DNA of 13,599 bases from Ignavibacteriota bacterium. GTDB taxonomy: Bacteria > Bacteroidota > Ignavibacteria > Tepidaquicellales > Tepidaquicellaceae. Made by a program: the position numbers and the translations under genes. Of this stretch, positions 1 through 7,216 are shown piece after piece. The stretch lies in assembly GCA_003135995.1 (NCBI GenBank), contig PNBM01000136.1:3544-17142 (forward strand), in the 5' to 3' direction. The stretch's first letter is position 1, and each line of letters starts with the position of its first letter. The notes beneath the pieces are model-generated. The model saw nothing but the letters and a program-made list of their open reading frames with translations, ran no database searches and was not told the origin of the DNA.

Positions 1-15
1 AGAGAATAATAATTA

Positions 16-33
16 CGCAACCTGAAGGTTGCG
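16..33. repeat. Perfect palindrome, REP-like or terminator hairpin
   Basis: CGCAACC at 16-22 and GGTTGCG at 27-33 form a perfect 7-bp stem with a TGAA loop. It lies 16 bases beyond the stop codon of the minus-strand TPR gene. Read on the minus strand, the hairpin is followed by a mixed A/T tail rather than a clean run of T. It could act as a weak terminator. The adjoining GGCTACAA resembles the flank of dispersed REP-type palindromes that I recall from related genomes; that part is memory-based inference. Confidence 0.55.
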
Positions 34-49
34 GCTACAAGAGAACAGT

Positions 50-880
50 TTATTTACAATATTTATTCAGCATATCCTCTGCCTGGGTATTGCCACGAGA
101 ATATGCTTTTCGCAAATCATCGCAGGCATTATTTTTTAAACCTGACATAAGGTAAGTAACGCCACGATTCAAATATGCTACTGCGTAATCCGGATTAATC
201 CCGATTGCCTTATCGTAATCAGAAATTGCTTTGGAATATTCTTTTAAATCATAATAAATCTTTCCGCGATTGTTGTACGCATCTGCAAAAGTCGGATTAA
301 GCTCTATCGCTTTTGTGAAATCTGAAATTGCATCATTAAAATCTTTTATAAAATAATATGCGCTTCCGCGGTTATAATATGCTTCCGCATAATCGGGTTT
401 TATCTCTATCGCTTTTGTACAATCCGAAATAGCTTTCGAATATTCTTTTAAATAAATACAATATGCACTTCCACGGTTGCAGTATGACACGGCATCGTTC
501 GGATTAAATTCAATAGCTTTCGTATAGTCAGATATTGCTTCGTTATATTTTCCTAATTTGCCATAAGTATTTCCGCGATTATAATATAAATTTGAATTAT
601 CAGGATTTTTATCAATTGCCTTTGTGAATAATTCAATCGCATCATTATAATTTCCCGATTCATATTTTACCATTCCCTGTTCATTATATTCTTCCGGTTT
701 CTGTTTACACGAAAAAAAGAATATTGATAAAATGAATACGGGATAGATTAACAGTCTTCTTCCTGCGTTCCCAAAGACAATATTTTGAACAAGCAGGAAG
801 AATAATTTATACTTCTTCATTCCCACTCCGGAACACGGAAACGTTTGGAAAACTCTTTTTAACAGAAAAAACAAAACCAT
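50..880 (-). CDS. TPR-repeat lipoprotein
   Basis: The protein has 276 residues. After a hydrophobic N-terminus it carries about six tetratricopeptide repeats of 34 residues (roughly 63-96, 97-130, 131-165, 166-199, 200-233 and 234-267), each with the A-Y-x-N-R-G and KAI-x-x-x-P-x-x-A pattern. Such repeats are protein-protein scaffolds. The run LSIFFFSC ending at Cys58 looks like a Bacteroidota-type lipobox, so the TPR domain is probably lipid-anchored in the envelope. The N-terminus is unusually long: about 57 residues precede the Cys and contain a second hydrophobic stretch. Two starts are possible. ATG at 880 has GAGGAG upstream and lies 4 bases after the protease stop. ATG at 820 (MKKYKLFF) has GGAG upstream. 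I keep 880 because of the operon spacing. It is the last gene of a three-gene operon. No enzymatic motif is visible. Confidence 0.8.
   Translation of the reverse strand: MVLFFLLKRVFQTFPCSGVGMKKYKLFFLLVQNIVFGNAGRRLLIYPVFILSIFFFSCKQKPEEYNEQGMVKYESGNYNDAIELFTKAIDKNPDNSNLYYNRGNTYGKLGKYNEAISDYTKAIEFNPNDAVSYCNRGSAYCIYLKEYSKAISDCTKAIEIKPDYAEAYYNRGSAYYFIKDFNDAISDFTKAIELNPTFADAYNNRGKIYYDLKEYSKAISDYDKAIGINPDYAVAYLNRGVTYLMSGLKNNACDDLRKAYSRGNTQAEDMLNKYCK
757..802. repeat. 10-bp inverted repeat inside signal-peptide region
   Basis: TTCTTCCTGC (757-766) and GCAGGAAGAA (793-802) are perfect inverted repeats separated by 26 bases. They sit in the oddly long N-terminal coding part of the TPR lipoprotein gene. 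Nearby, CGTTCCCAAAG (766-776) and ATTCCCACTCC (819-829) look like two related half-sites. The arrangement suggests that a palindromic repeat element lies within the coding sequence; its identity is not established. Confidence 0.4.
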
Positions 881-884
881 AAAT

Positions 885-1979
885 TTATTTCTCCTCTTTT
901 AATCTCGGCTGGCATCCGAATTTTTCAATCAACAAATCATCATAATAATTTGATTTCTGAAAAAGATTTCTGAAAATTTCCACGCCCGTTTCATAAATTA
1001 AATATTCATCATAGATAAAAGCGGATATCAATATTTCCTGTTTGTTAACACTGAAAGTCAAACCTTCGAGATTATTATTTTCTTTGAGTAAGAATTCATA
1101 AACATTTCCTATATTCATTTTAGGAAGTGAACACAAATATGCATCTCCAACGAGAAAATTATTTGAATTATAATTTATAATAATTGTAGCACTTTCCTCC
1201 TGAACTTCCCAGCCGTATTCTCCCCGCCTCGCTAATTTTGCATCCTTACCGAGTTCGGTTAAAATATTTTCTACAATTGCGTTCACTCCGGTCGGCTTAT
1301 ATTCTGTTTCGTTTTTAAGAGCCGGCAACTCAACTTTCGAACCGCAAAAAGGACAATATTCCCCGTCTATATTTTCAGATGTAATAATGTTCGTACATGA
1401 AGGACATCTCACAGCAATTTTTCCGAAATGGTCTTTATATTCATTCAGAGATTCCTGTAAATATTCACAGGGCAACGCAAAGCCAAGATTGTCGCCTCCT
1501 GCAATTATAAAAGTATTAACTCCGATTATCTCACCATTTTCATTTACGAGAGGACCGCCGCTGTTACCCGGATTTATTGCCGCATCAATCTGAATGTAAT
1601 TCAAACCGTTTTGCAGACGCTTTGCTTTCGAGACGATTCCTTCCGTAGCTGTATAATTCAAACCGTATGGATGGCCGATTGCTATTACTGTATCGCCATC
1701 CGAAACTTTTTCGGCAGAGAGTTTAATCTCAGGAAAATCTATACCCTCCGGTACTCTGATAAAAGACAAATCATATTTCAGGTCGTTAAAATAAACCGGA
1801 GAAAGCGTGTGTTCAAAAAGCTGTCCGCTTATAACCACTTCCGTATTGTTTTGCGTGACATGGTTATTTGTTACTATCAGGTTTTGTCCCCGGAGATAAA
1901 ACCCGGTTCCGTTTCCTTTTGGGGTGGAGATTTGAATAATAATCGGTTTAAATAAATTAATAATATCCTGTGGATGCAT
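885..1979 (-). CDS. Cytoplasmic HtrA-like serine protease with zinc ribbon and YbjN-like domain
   Basis: The 364-residue protein begins with a trypsin-fold (S1C, HtrA/Deg-like) domain at about 5-180. The catalytic triad is visible as His40 in VTNNH, Asp70 in YDLSF and Ser140 in NPGNSGGP, so the enzyme should be active as a serine endopeptidase. There is no signal peptide and no PDZ domain. At 192-212 a four-Cys knuckle pair (C192, C195, C209, C212, as CPSC and CPFC) forms a zinc ribbon. Residues about 230-350 resemble the YbjN / type III chaperone (CesT) fold, a peptide- or partner-binding domain; this last call rests on weak pattern similarity. The gene starts 3 bases after the 419-residue gene and ends 4 bases before the TPR lipoprotein, so the three are co-transcribed. 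The likely role is regulated cytoplasmic proteolysis with the C-terminal module choosing the partner; the substrate is unknown. Confidence 0.85.
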   Translation of the reverse strand: MHPQDIINLFKPIIIQISTPKGNGTGFYLRGQNLIVTNNHVTQNNTEVVISGQLFEHTLSPVYFNDLKYDLSFIRVPEGIDFPEIKLSAEKVSDGDTVIAIGHPYGLNYTATEGIVSKAKRLQNGLNYIQIDAAINPGNSGGPLVNENGEIIGVNTFIIAGGDNLGFALPCEYLQESLNEYKDHFGKIAVRCPSCTNIITSENIDGEYCPFCGSKVELPALKNETEYKPTGVNAIVENILTELGKDAKLARRGEYGWEVQEESATIIINYNSNNFLVGDAYLCSLPKMNIGNVYEFLLKENNNLEGLTFSVNKQEILISAFIYDEYLIYETGVEIFRNLFQKSNYYDDLLIEKFGCQPRLKEEK

Positions 1980-1982
1980 TTT

Positions 1983-3242
1983 TTAATTTAGTTTTAAAGT
2001 TTTTAATTCATTATAAAAAGAAATGAGAAAATTTATTCTGCTATCGAATTTTAAATTGTCAGTATTATATTTTAATTCGGGAAACTGCCCTACTCCGGCA
2101 CTTACTATCAATTCAATTTTAGATTTTATTGCCGGGATATTTAATTTATTTCGCTCTTCATCAAACAAAATTTCGGAATCGCCTGCTTCTTTGAAAAATT
2201 CAGGTAATATTACCGGATAGACTACCTGAAGCAGCCGGTGTACAGGTGTTTGCATTCCATAATTATAAAAACAAAATCCTGCAACATATTCTAAAATTCT
2301 TAACGCAATATCTTCATGCTTATTGTCAACATACCAACCGATATTTTTCAGATTATTGACTATTACATCCGCAACCGGCTGAAGAAAAACGGGATTCAAT
2401 ATACTGAAAGTCGTATTTGTTTTATAAAAACTTTTTAATAATTCGTCGTCTGTCTTTGTTAATATTTTAGCAAACTTATCTTTCATGTTGGAATTTTTTT
2501 CGACGTGTTTCTTATCGTCTTTCGTAAAATATTCCATGCTTATTTTTTCCATTTCATCAACAATTGAACCTTCGGGTGTAAGCAAATAATCTACCCTGTA
2601 CAAAAGCGATAAAAGCAGATATGAAATCCCTCCGTCATAATTATTTTCATTCAATCCTGAAATCTTATCCAGAGTTTCATTAATCCATTTCCTGAGAAAA
2701 TTTAATTTCAATTTCTTTATCTTGTCATCAAATGGTATTATAAGGCTGTCTACGGGTTTTAAAACCGAAAATTCTCCAAGCAATAAATCATCCTGCTTGT
2801 CCGCCTTTATTGATAATTCTTTCAGTGCATAATATAATTTCCCGGGAAAGCAATCGGAAATACTGCTGTCGAATTTTATTGCAATATAATTTTCCTTCAA
2901 AGTAAACCTCGAATAATATAAAGTATAATTTAATTCAAGAAGTCGCCGCATAAATGGAATGCTAAGCTTTTCACATTCTGCAATTACGGCTTCTGCACTA
3001 ACTTTTTTGTCGGATATTATGACATTAACTTTCTTTGAACCCTGTATAAAATCAAATTTAAGCGAATTGTCCGATTCCGTTAAGTTAATGTTATCGCCGG
3101 ATTGGTTCGATATGTATTTTGTAAATATTTTAAAACAATCAAAATATTTTTTCTGCTCGAATAAATCGACACATTCGCCCCAGTAATCTAACTGAACTTT
3201 CTGCTTGAAACATTCTGTGTACCTTCCGTACGTGATTTGCAT
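1983..3242 (-). CDS. Unrecognised 419-aa cytoplasmic protein, possible YbjN-like N-terminus
   Basis: I do not recognise a named family for the whole protein. It has no signal peptide or membrane segment. Residues about 60-160 have the YbjN/CesT-like order: a beta strand (VNVIIS), a helix, LLELNYTLYYSRFTLKEN, a strand pair, an acidic PGKLYYALKELSIKAD helix, then DDLLLGEF. YbjN-family proteins typically show a comparable L-L-E-x-N...aRF run followed by a helix near a D-x-L motif. Residues about 165-419 are mainly helical, with no catalytic motif that I can see. The gene is the first of a tight operon with the protease (3-base gap) and the TPR lipoprotein. Because the protease ends in a domain of apparently the same fold, this protein may be its adaptor or regulator; that is inference. 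No clear Shine-Dalgarno sequence precedes the ATG. Confidence 0.75.
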   Translation of the reverse strand: MQITYGRYTECFKQKVQLDYWGECVDLFEQKKYFDCFKIFTKYISNQSGDNINLTESDNSLKFDFIQGSKKVNVIISDKKVSAEAVIAECEKLSIPFMRRLLELNYTLYYSRFTLKENYIAIKFDSSISDCFPGKLYYALKELSIKADKQDDLLLGEFSVLKPVDSLIIPFDDKIKKLKLNFLRKWINETLDKISGLNENNYDGGISYLLLSLLYRVDYLLTPEGSIVDEMEKISMEYFTKDDKKHVEKNSNMKDKFAKILTKTDDELLKSFYKTNTTFSILNPVFLQPVADVIVNNLKNIGWYVDNKHEDIALRILEYVAGFCFYNYGMQTPVHRLLQVVYPVILPEFFKEAGDSEILFDEERNKLNIPAIKSKIELIVSAGVGQFPELKYNTDNLKFDSRINFLISFYNELKTLKLN

Positions 3243-3316
3243 CTCTTGTATATTTTATTTTTTATAATATTATTTATAATTTGTTAACTTTAAAGATGTG
3301 CTTTGCAAAATTCATT

Positions 3317-3406
3317 ATGTTGAATAAAATAAAACAAATCAATGAAGAAATTAATGAAAAAGTGTATCGGAATAAACGTGAAACTGATAATAAGGCAATA
3401 TCATAA
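3317..3406 (+). pseudogene. Possible YggS-like gene remnant (29 codons)
   Basis: An open frame starting at ATG 3317 encodes MLNKIKQINEEINEKVYRNK followed by a short basic tail, then stops at 3406. The I-x-x-I-x-E-x-I-x-x-x-x-x-R pattern is what I know from the N-terminus of YggS/PROSC-type pyridoxal-phosphate proteins just before their LVAVSK motif, which is missing here. The frame runs into the antisense 3' end of the FecR-like gene. It has no obvious ribosome binding site. It could be a truncated copy, or chance; the similarity is short. Confidence 0.22.
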
Positions 3407-4204
3407 ATCCAGGTCACTTTTTATCCAGTCTGAGAAATTCTTAGTATCAGTCTGCCCGTATGTTTCCGATACATAATCCAGAATTTCACTTAAAATTTGG
3501 TTATTGCTTAAATTTTGTTTTTTTAAAACATTTATATAATTATTTAACTCATCCTTTAGTAAAGTTTCATCGGCAAATAAAATGCTAAATTCTGAAATTT
3601 GTGTTTGAGTGCCAGAAGTTTTATCAAAATAAATTAATTTTGCTGAATCTAATTTGGTATCAGAAAGCATTTTTCCGTCGATATTTAATATTGATTCTTT
3701 ATTTAATATTAAAGTGTCGCCTGCATTATTCAGCTTGCTGAGATGTGTTCCTTCCGAATTAAATTTTAAACAGAAATATTTATCGTCGTTTATAGGATAT
3801 CTTTTTATATCAATCCGGAATGTGAAATTTCCAACCACAAAATAAGGCATTTTTGATTCAGGTTCGGAATCTTCAATTCCTTTTGTGCTTAGATTAGACT
3901 TGCCAGAAGATAATACTGAAGCAAGAGTAGATTTAACAATATCGTTCAATTCATTGCCTGTACCCGAAACGGCTTTAACAGTGAATCTACCCTTGGTTAC
4001 ACTGTGAACAACGGCAACAGCATCTGAACTGTAAAAAATTAAATTATCGTTCGAACAAATTTCGTCATTGGTTTTTATCTGTGCTCCGGTTTTTTCAAGC
4101 ACAATTTTTCCTTTCACTTTTAGTACCGTGTAACAATCCTGTGAAAAAGAAAACCCCGATAAAGTGAGAATTAATAAGAAAGCAAAAATTATTTTATTAA
4201 CCAT
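3401..4204 (-). CDS. Secreted FecR-like domain protein
   Basis: The 267-residue protein has a clear signal peptide (MVNKIIFAFLLILTLSGFSFSQ), with cleavage expected around residue 22. The mature N-terminus (about 24-80) has the FecR-type beta pattern: a K-V-K-G-K-I-V-L strand, a G-A-x-I-K-x-x-D-E-I turn, and a strand followed by S-S-D-A-V-A-V-V. FecR domains sit in the periplasm and relay or modulate signals. The middle (120-210) is predicted beta-rich. The end (212-260) is helical, and its NLSNNQILSEILDYVSETYG stretch resembles a small helical domain. Cys24, Cys50 and Cys145 are the only cysteines. It follows the CHASE2 gene by 5 bases, and FecR-like proteins next to CHASE2 proteins are a recurrent pairing, so a joint periplasmic sensing role is likely. 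The domain call is by pattern and is moderate; the signal peptide is clear. Confidence 0.72.
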   Translation of the reverse strand: MVNKIIFAFLLILTLSGFSFSQDCYTVLKVKGKIVLEKTGAQIKTNDEICSNDNLIFYSSDAVAVVHSVTKGRFTVKAVSGTGNELNDIVKSTLASVLSSGKSNLSTKGIEDSEPESKMPYFVVGNFTFRIDIKRYPINDDKYFCLKFNSEGTHLSKLNNAGDTLILNKESILNIDGKMLSDTKLDSAKLIYFDKTSGTQTQISEFSILFADETLLKDELNNYINVLKKQNLSNNQILSEILDYVSETYGQTDTKNFSDWIKSDLDL

Positions 4205-4209
4205 ATTTT

Positions 4210-5496
4210 TTAATTTTGGGATTTTATTACCTTAATAAATTCTTTTCTGAATTTATAAATATTTTTAAAGAAACTTTTTTTATCGCGTTTATCTTTCTCG
4301 GTTCTGAAATGATTTATAAACAGTTCAATAATTTTTAAGTATACTGCAAGAATAAAAATATTGATATGAATATTATAGAGTATATATAAAAATGTAGATA
4401 GTATTCCTAAATACAATAAATATCCGAGATAATTGACAAAGAATTTACCAAACTTATACTGCATTATAACTTTTACGGATTTTCTTTCTTTAATGTTTTT
4501 TTTCGAAAACAAATCATACGAGACGAAAAAATACGCAAGAAATAAAATCAGTAACAAAAATATATTTATTATATTTTCTTTGTTAACGAGAGTTAAATAA
4601 ACATTTAATAATATCATCGAGCCGGGCATAGTGCCTAATATTGTTTTATGAATATCCCTGTCCTGCAAATCACCCATTACTATTATTTTATCTTTAATCG
4701 TCTGAGAGATAATTGAATCAGGTAAAGAGAGAAATTCTCCAAGATTAACATAAGGGTAAGGAGTTGCGGATTTTCCCTCCTGTATATCATAATATCTTAC
4801 TCTGAAATCGATTACAATAGTATTAAAGCTTAAATGATTATTCAAAAAATATAAAATATTTTTCTTTTTAAAATTGCTTTTGTATAAGTTGTTATACATT
4901 ACAAGAGGTAAACTCTCGAGCGAATCTTTCGTCAGCAGCGAGTATTTTAAAAATGAATCTTCGATTATATTATAATCCGCAAGCCCTTTGTTCACGTTAA
5001 ATATTGGTGTGTTCGGCTGGTTATTTTCTTTTAAATGATATGGTATAACAATATTATCAATCTTACTTATTTGCGAATTTAATAACGAATCATCCGGCGA
5101 TTTATCTTTGAAGAAAATATCACATATAATATACTTAGGTTTAAAATTGCCGGTATTTATTACTTCAAATAGTTTAGCAAGTTTTGTCCGGTCTGTAATG
5201 GTCTGGAATCCAACAGGGAACTCGTTTTCGTCGAGTTTATCAATCAGGCTGATGTCATAAGCGGTATTAATGAATAAAAGTTCTTGCTGAGCAGGCTTCG
5301 GGTCAATTTTAAAAACCAGTTTCTTAATAATTGTACTCCATTTTATTAAAGCTTTTTCATCACCGTACGTTACATTCTGGTCAAGCAGCCATAGTGTAAG
5401 AAAAATCAAAAGAACTGAGTGTAATATGCTTAATATAATTAAGACTTTTCTGTTTTCCTGTGATTCTGCTTTAACTTTTTTTTGTGGAGTTGACAT
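4210..5496 (-). CDS. CHASE2-domain membrane sensor without output domain
   Basis: This 428-residue protein has a cytoplasmic N-terminus, a transmembrane helix at about 17-39, a large extracytoplasmic part (40-307) and two to four membrane segments near 308-328 and 352-395, ending in a strongly basic tail. The extracytoplasmic part fits CHASE2. FKPKYIICDIFFKDKSPDDS (118-137) matches the 'kaIgfDi.f..p..D' core. IKDKIIVMGDLQDRDIHKTI (267-286), followed by GTMPG, matches the conserved 'gkivliG...D.h.TplG.mpG' end that precedes the first C-terminal membrane helix. Typical CHASE2 proteins end in a kinase, a cyclase or a GGDEF domain; none is present here, only the short basic tail. It therefore must signal through a partner, most simply the FecR-like protein encoded 5 bases downstream. 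The ligand is unknown. Confidence 0.8.
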   Translation of the reverse strand: MSTPQKKVKAESQENRKVLIILSILHSVLLIFLTLWLLDQNVTYGDEKALIKWSTIIKKLVFKIDPKPAQQELLFINTAYDISLIDKLDENEFPVGFQTITDRTKLAKLFEVINTGNFKPKYIICDIFFKDKSPDDSLLNSQISKIDNIVIPYHLKENNQPNTPIFNVNKGLADYNIIEDSFLKYSLLTKDSLESLPLVMYNNLYKSNFKKKNILYFLNNHLSFNTIVIDFRVRYYDIQEGKSATPYPYVNLGEFLSLPDSIISQTIKDKIIVMGDLQDRDIHKTILGTMPGSMILLNVYLTLVNKENIINIFLLLILFLAYFFVSYDLFSKKNIKERKSVKVIMQYKFGKFFVNYLGYLLYLGILSTFLYILYNIHINIFILAVYLKIIELFINHFRTEKDKRDKKSFFKNIYKFRKEFIKVIKSQN

Positions 5497-5667
5497 AAAT
5501 ATAAGAAATTCAAACGAAACAGGTAAATTTAAAACGAATTAATAATTTTTTCTAACTAAAGCTTCAAGGAATTACGTTATTTAAAAAATGTCGAATAATT
5601 TGATTAGATTCAAGTAAAATAAACAGAATCAATTCTAATTATTAAAAAATTAAATCGTGGAATTTCT

Positions 5668-5700
5668 AAAAATAAAAAAGCCGGAAGAAAAACTCCCGGC
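5668..5700 (-). terminator. Intrinsic terminator of the first YCF48-like gene
   Basis: Read on the minus strand, GCCGGGAG and CTTCCGGC form an 8-bp stem (one G-T pair) around a TTTTT loop and are followed by TTTTTTATTTTT. It starts 27 bases past the stop codon. This is a strong rho-independent terminator and it isolates the downstream CHASE2 operon. Confidence 0.92.
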
Positions 5701-5727
5701 ATGATAAAATTGAGGGGACAAATGTCC

Positions 5728-7026
5728 TTATTTAATGAGAACCATCTTCTTTACCTCAACATATTTATCCGAAACAAGACGATAAAAATAAACTCCGCTG
5801 GCGAATGGCTGACCGTTAAATTCTATTGAATATTTTCCAGCCGATTTAAATTCATTATTAACCACTCGTTTCATTTCTCTGCCGAGAATGTCGTATATAA
5901 TTAAAGTAACTTTCGCATCCTTCGGTAAATCGTAATTTATTTTTGTTGTCGGATTAAAAGGATTCGGATAATTTTGTTCTAAAAGATAATCTTTTGGAAA
6001 AATTTCTTTGCTATTATTAACTTCATCAGGAGTATAAGCATATCTATAAATTAAACCTGTTGAACAACCTGCCCAACCTCTATCCGTTGTTGCAAATGTT
6101 AAACAATAACCGGCAGCACTCATTGTGTATTGATTCGTCCAGTTTACACCATAATTGGTACTCTGCAAAATAACTCCTCCGCTTGAACCTGCACCACAAG
6201 ACCATATATATGGAGTTCCGGGTACACATTTTAATCCGTTTTGTACACCTGCGGGTGTATATCCGGCCGTCCAATTTGTCCCACCATTAGTTGTAACATT
6301 AAAAGAGAGTACCAAATTCGATACATTTGTCATAGCCGCAACACCCGTATTAGCATTCATAAATGCAATTCCAATGGAATTTAATCCTAATGTTGAAATG
6401 GAAACAAAACCGCTTTTAAGTCCTCCTCTGTATATTTTAGTATTATTTGTTCCGAACCAAATATGTCCTGTATCGAGAGCAGCATAACCATTATTCCAGC
6501 CTGCCTCTGCGCCTGTAAAAGATGGACCTGCGGATGTCCAGTTTACACCTGCGTTTGTTGTCCAGTAATAACACCATTGGGTTGTTAAAGGGTCTCCAAT
6601 AATAAATCCTGTATTTTGATTAAAAAAATGTATTGCATCGATAAATTGTGTAACCGGACTTGGCAAAGATACATAAGACCAATGGCTCCCGGAATTAGTC
6701 GTGTGGTAAACACTACCATCATTTGCACCGACCCAGGCTTCGGTTGCACTTATACCGCAAATCGAATACAAACCAACTGTAGAAACCGGCATATCACCTG
6801 TTACATTAGTCCACGGAAGACCTCCATTCGTCGTTCTAATAACATAACCTAACGTTTGCAATGAAGTAGCACCGCACATCCAGCACGTATTAACATCGAC
6901 TGCCCATGCGCTGTTTAAATCCCAGCCTGTAACAGGATTAGTTTGTGCCTGCCACCCTAATTGAGCAAATAAATTTGTAGAATAGAAAAAAACAAGAAGA
7001 CTAATAATTAACTTAAATCGTTTCAT
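5728..7026 (-). CDS. YCF48-like beta-propeller protein, T9SS cargo (copy 1)
   Basis: The 432-residue protein has a signal peptide (1-21, cleaved after NLFA) and a propeller domain at about 25-330. Five Asp-box-like turns are visible: TTNGGLPW (65-72), TTNSGSHW (109), TTNAGVNW (156), TTNGGTNW (245) and STNYGVNW (289). This layout matches YCF48/BNR-type repeats. The C-terminus (350-432) is a type IX secretion sorting domain: NYPNPFNPTT, LIIYDILGRE, then ASGVYFYRL and a final KKMVLIK. The protein should be exported across the outer membrane and attached or released at the surface; its ligand is unknown. AGGAGG lies 8 bases before the ATG. It is a close paralogue of the gene at 10773-12065, with all six of that protein's cysteines (here C48, C51, C90, C152, C277, C321) conserved. 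No photosynthetic role is implied. Confidence 0.9.
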   Translation of the reverse strand: MKRFKLIISLLVFFYSTNLFAQLGWQAQTNPVTGWDLNSAWAVDVNTCWMCGATSLQTLGYVIRTTNGGLPWTNVTGDMPVSTVGLYSICGISATEAWVGANDGSVYHTTNSGSHWSYVSLPSPVTQFIDAIHFFNQNTGFIIGDPLTTQWCYYWTTNAGVNWTSAGPSFTGAEAGWNNGYAALDTGHIWFGTNNTKIYRGGLKSGFVSISTLGLNSIGIAFMNANTGVAAMTNVSNLVLSFNVTTNGGTNWTAGYTPAGVQNGLKCVPGTPYIWSCGAGSSGGVILQSTNYGVNWTNQYTMSAAGYCLTFATTDRGWAGCSTGLIYRYAYTPDEVNNSKEIFPKDYLLEQNYPNPFNPTTKINYDLPKDAKVTLIIYDILGREMKRVVNNEFKSAGKYSIEFNGQPFASGVYFYRLVSDKYVEVKKMVLIK

Positions 7027-7047
7027 TTTAAACCCCTCCTGTAAATT

Positions 7048-7077
7048 TAAACATACTTAAATATTTATTATTTCAAT
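7048..7077 (-). promoter_or_regulatory. Candidate Bacteroidota-type promoter
   Basis: On the minus strand, ATTG (7077-7074) is followed after 18 bases by TATGTTTA (7055-7048), close to the TTTG / TAnnTTTG consensus. Transcription would begin near 7041, just upstream of the AGGAGG of the first YCF48-like gene. Confidence 0.4.
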
Positions 7078-7094
7078 TACAATACCTTTCGATA

Positions 7095-7149
7095 TCTCCA
7101 AATGTTTTAAATTTCTCTTGTTGGTCTTAATTGTTACTTTAATGCAGGT
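7095..7149. repeat. Direct repeat copy A: displaced hflX 3' end
   Basis: These 55 bases match 7222-7276 (offset 127) with about six mismatches. Read on the minus strand in the hflX frame they encode TCIKVTIKTNKRNLKHLE and then run into ISKGIVIEIINI and a stop. It appears to be a second, detached C-terminal coding end of hflX. Three of the five differing codons are synonymous; the other two are S/T and K/R. Confidence 0.85.
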
Positions 7150-7156
7150 TCCCGCC

Positions 7157-7196
7157 GTTGTTGGTGTTAGCACGTTCTTTATGCGTCACCAACAAC
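7157..7196. repeat. Bulged palindrome between the hflX repeats
   Basis: GTTGTTGGTG (7157-7166) and CACCAACAAC (7187-7196) are perfect 10-bp inverted repeats. The hairpin extends by an inner ACG/CGT pair (7172-7174 with 7184-7186), leaving a five-base TTAGC bulge on one arm and a nine-base loop. There is no T-run on either side, so it is not a standard terminator. The structure resembles single-strand-transposed REP/IS200-type or other mobile palindromes. Confidence 0.7.
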
Positions 7197-7216
7197 AATG
7201 GTTAATGAATATATTA

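Noticed and set aside
97..690. CRISPR-like periodic repeats
   Set aside because: The period is about 102 bases, i.e. 34 codons, and reflects the TPR units of a coding sequence.
1387..1955. Plus-strand open frames opposite the protease gene
   Set aside because: They are antisense shadows of a gene with an intact catalytic triad and zinc ribbon. The same applies to the plus-strand frames opposite the propeller genes and hflX.
7157..7196. Integron attC-like site
   Set aside because: The palindrome begins with GTT and ends with AAC, the reverse of the RYYYAAC...GTTRRRY layout of attC, and no integrase or cassette array is present.
7157..7196. Intrinsic terminator of hflX
   Set aside because: No T-run follows the stem on the minus strand, and the three real terminators in the window are of a clearly different form.
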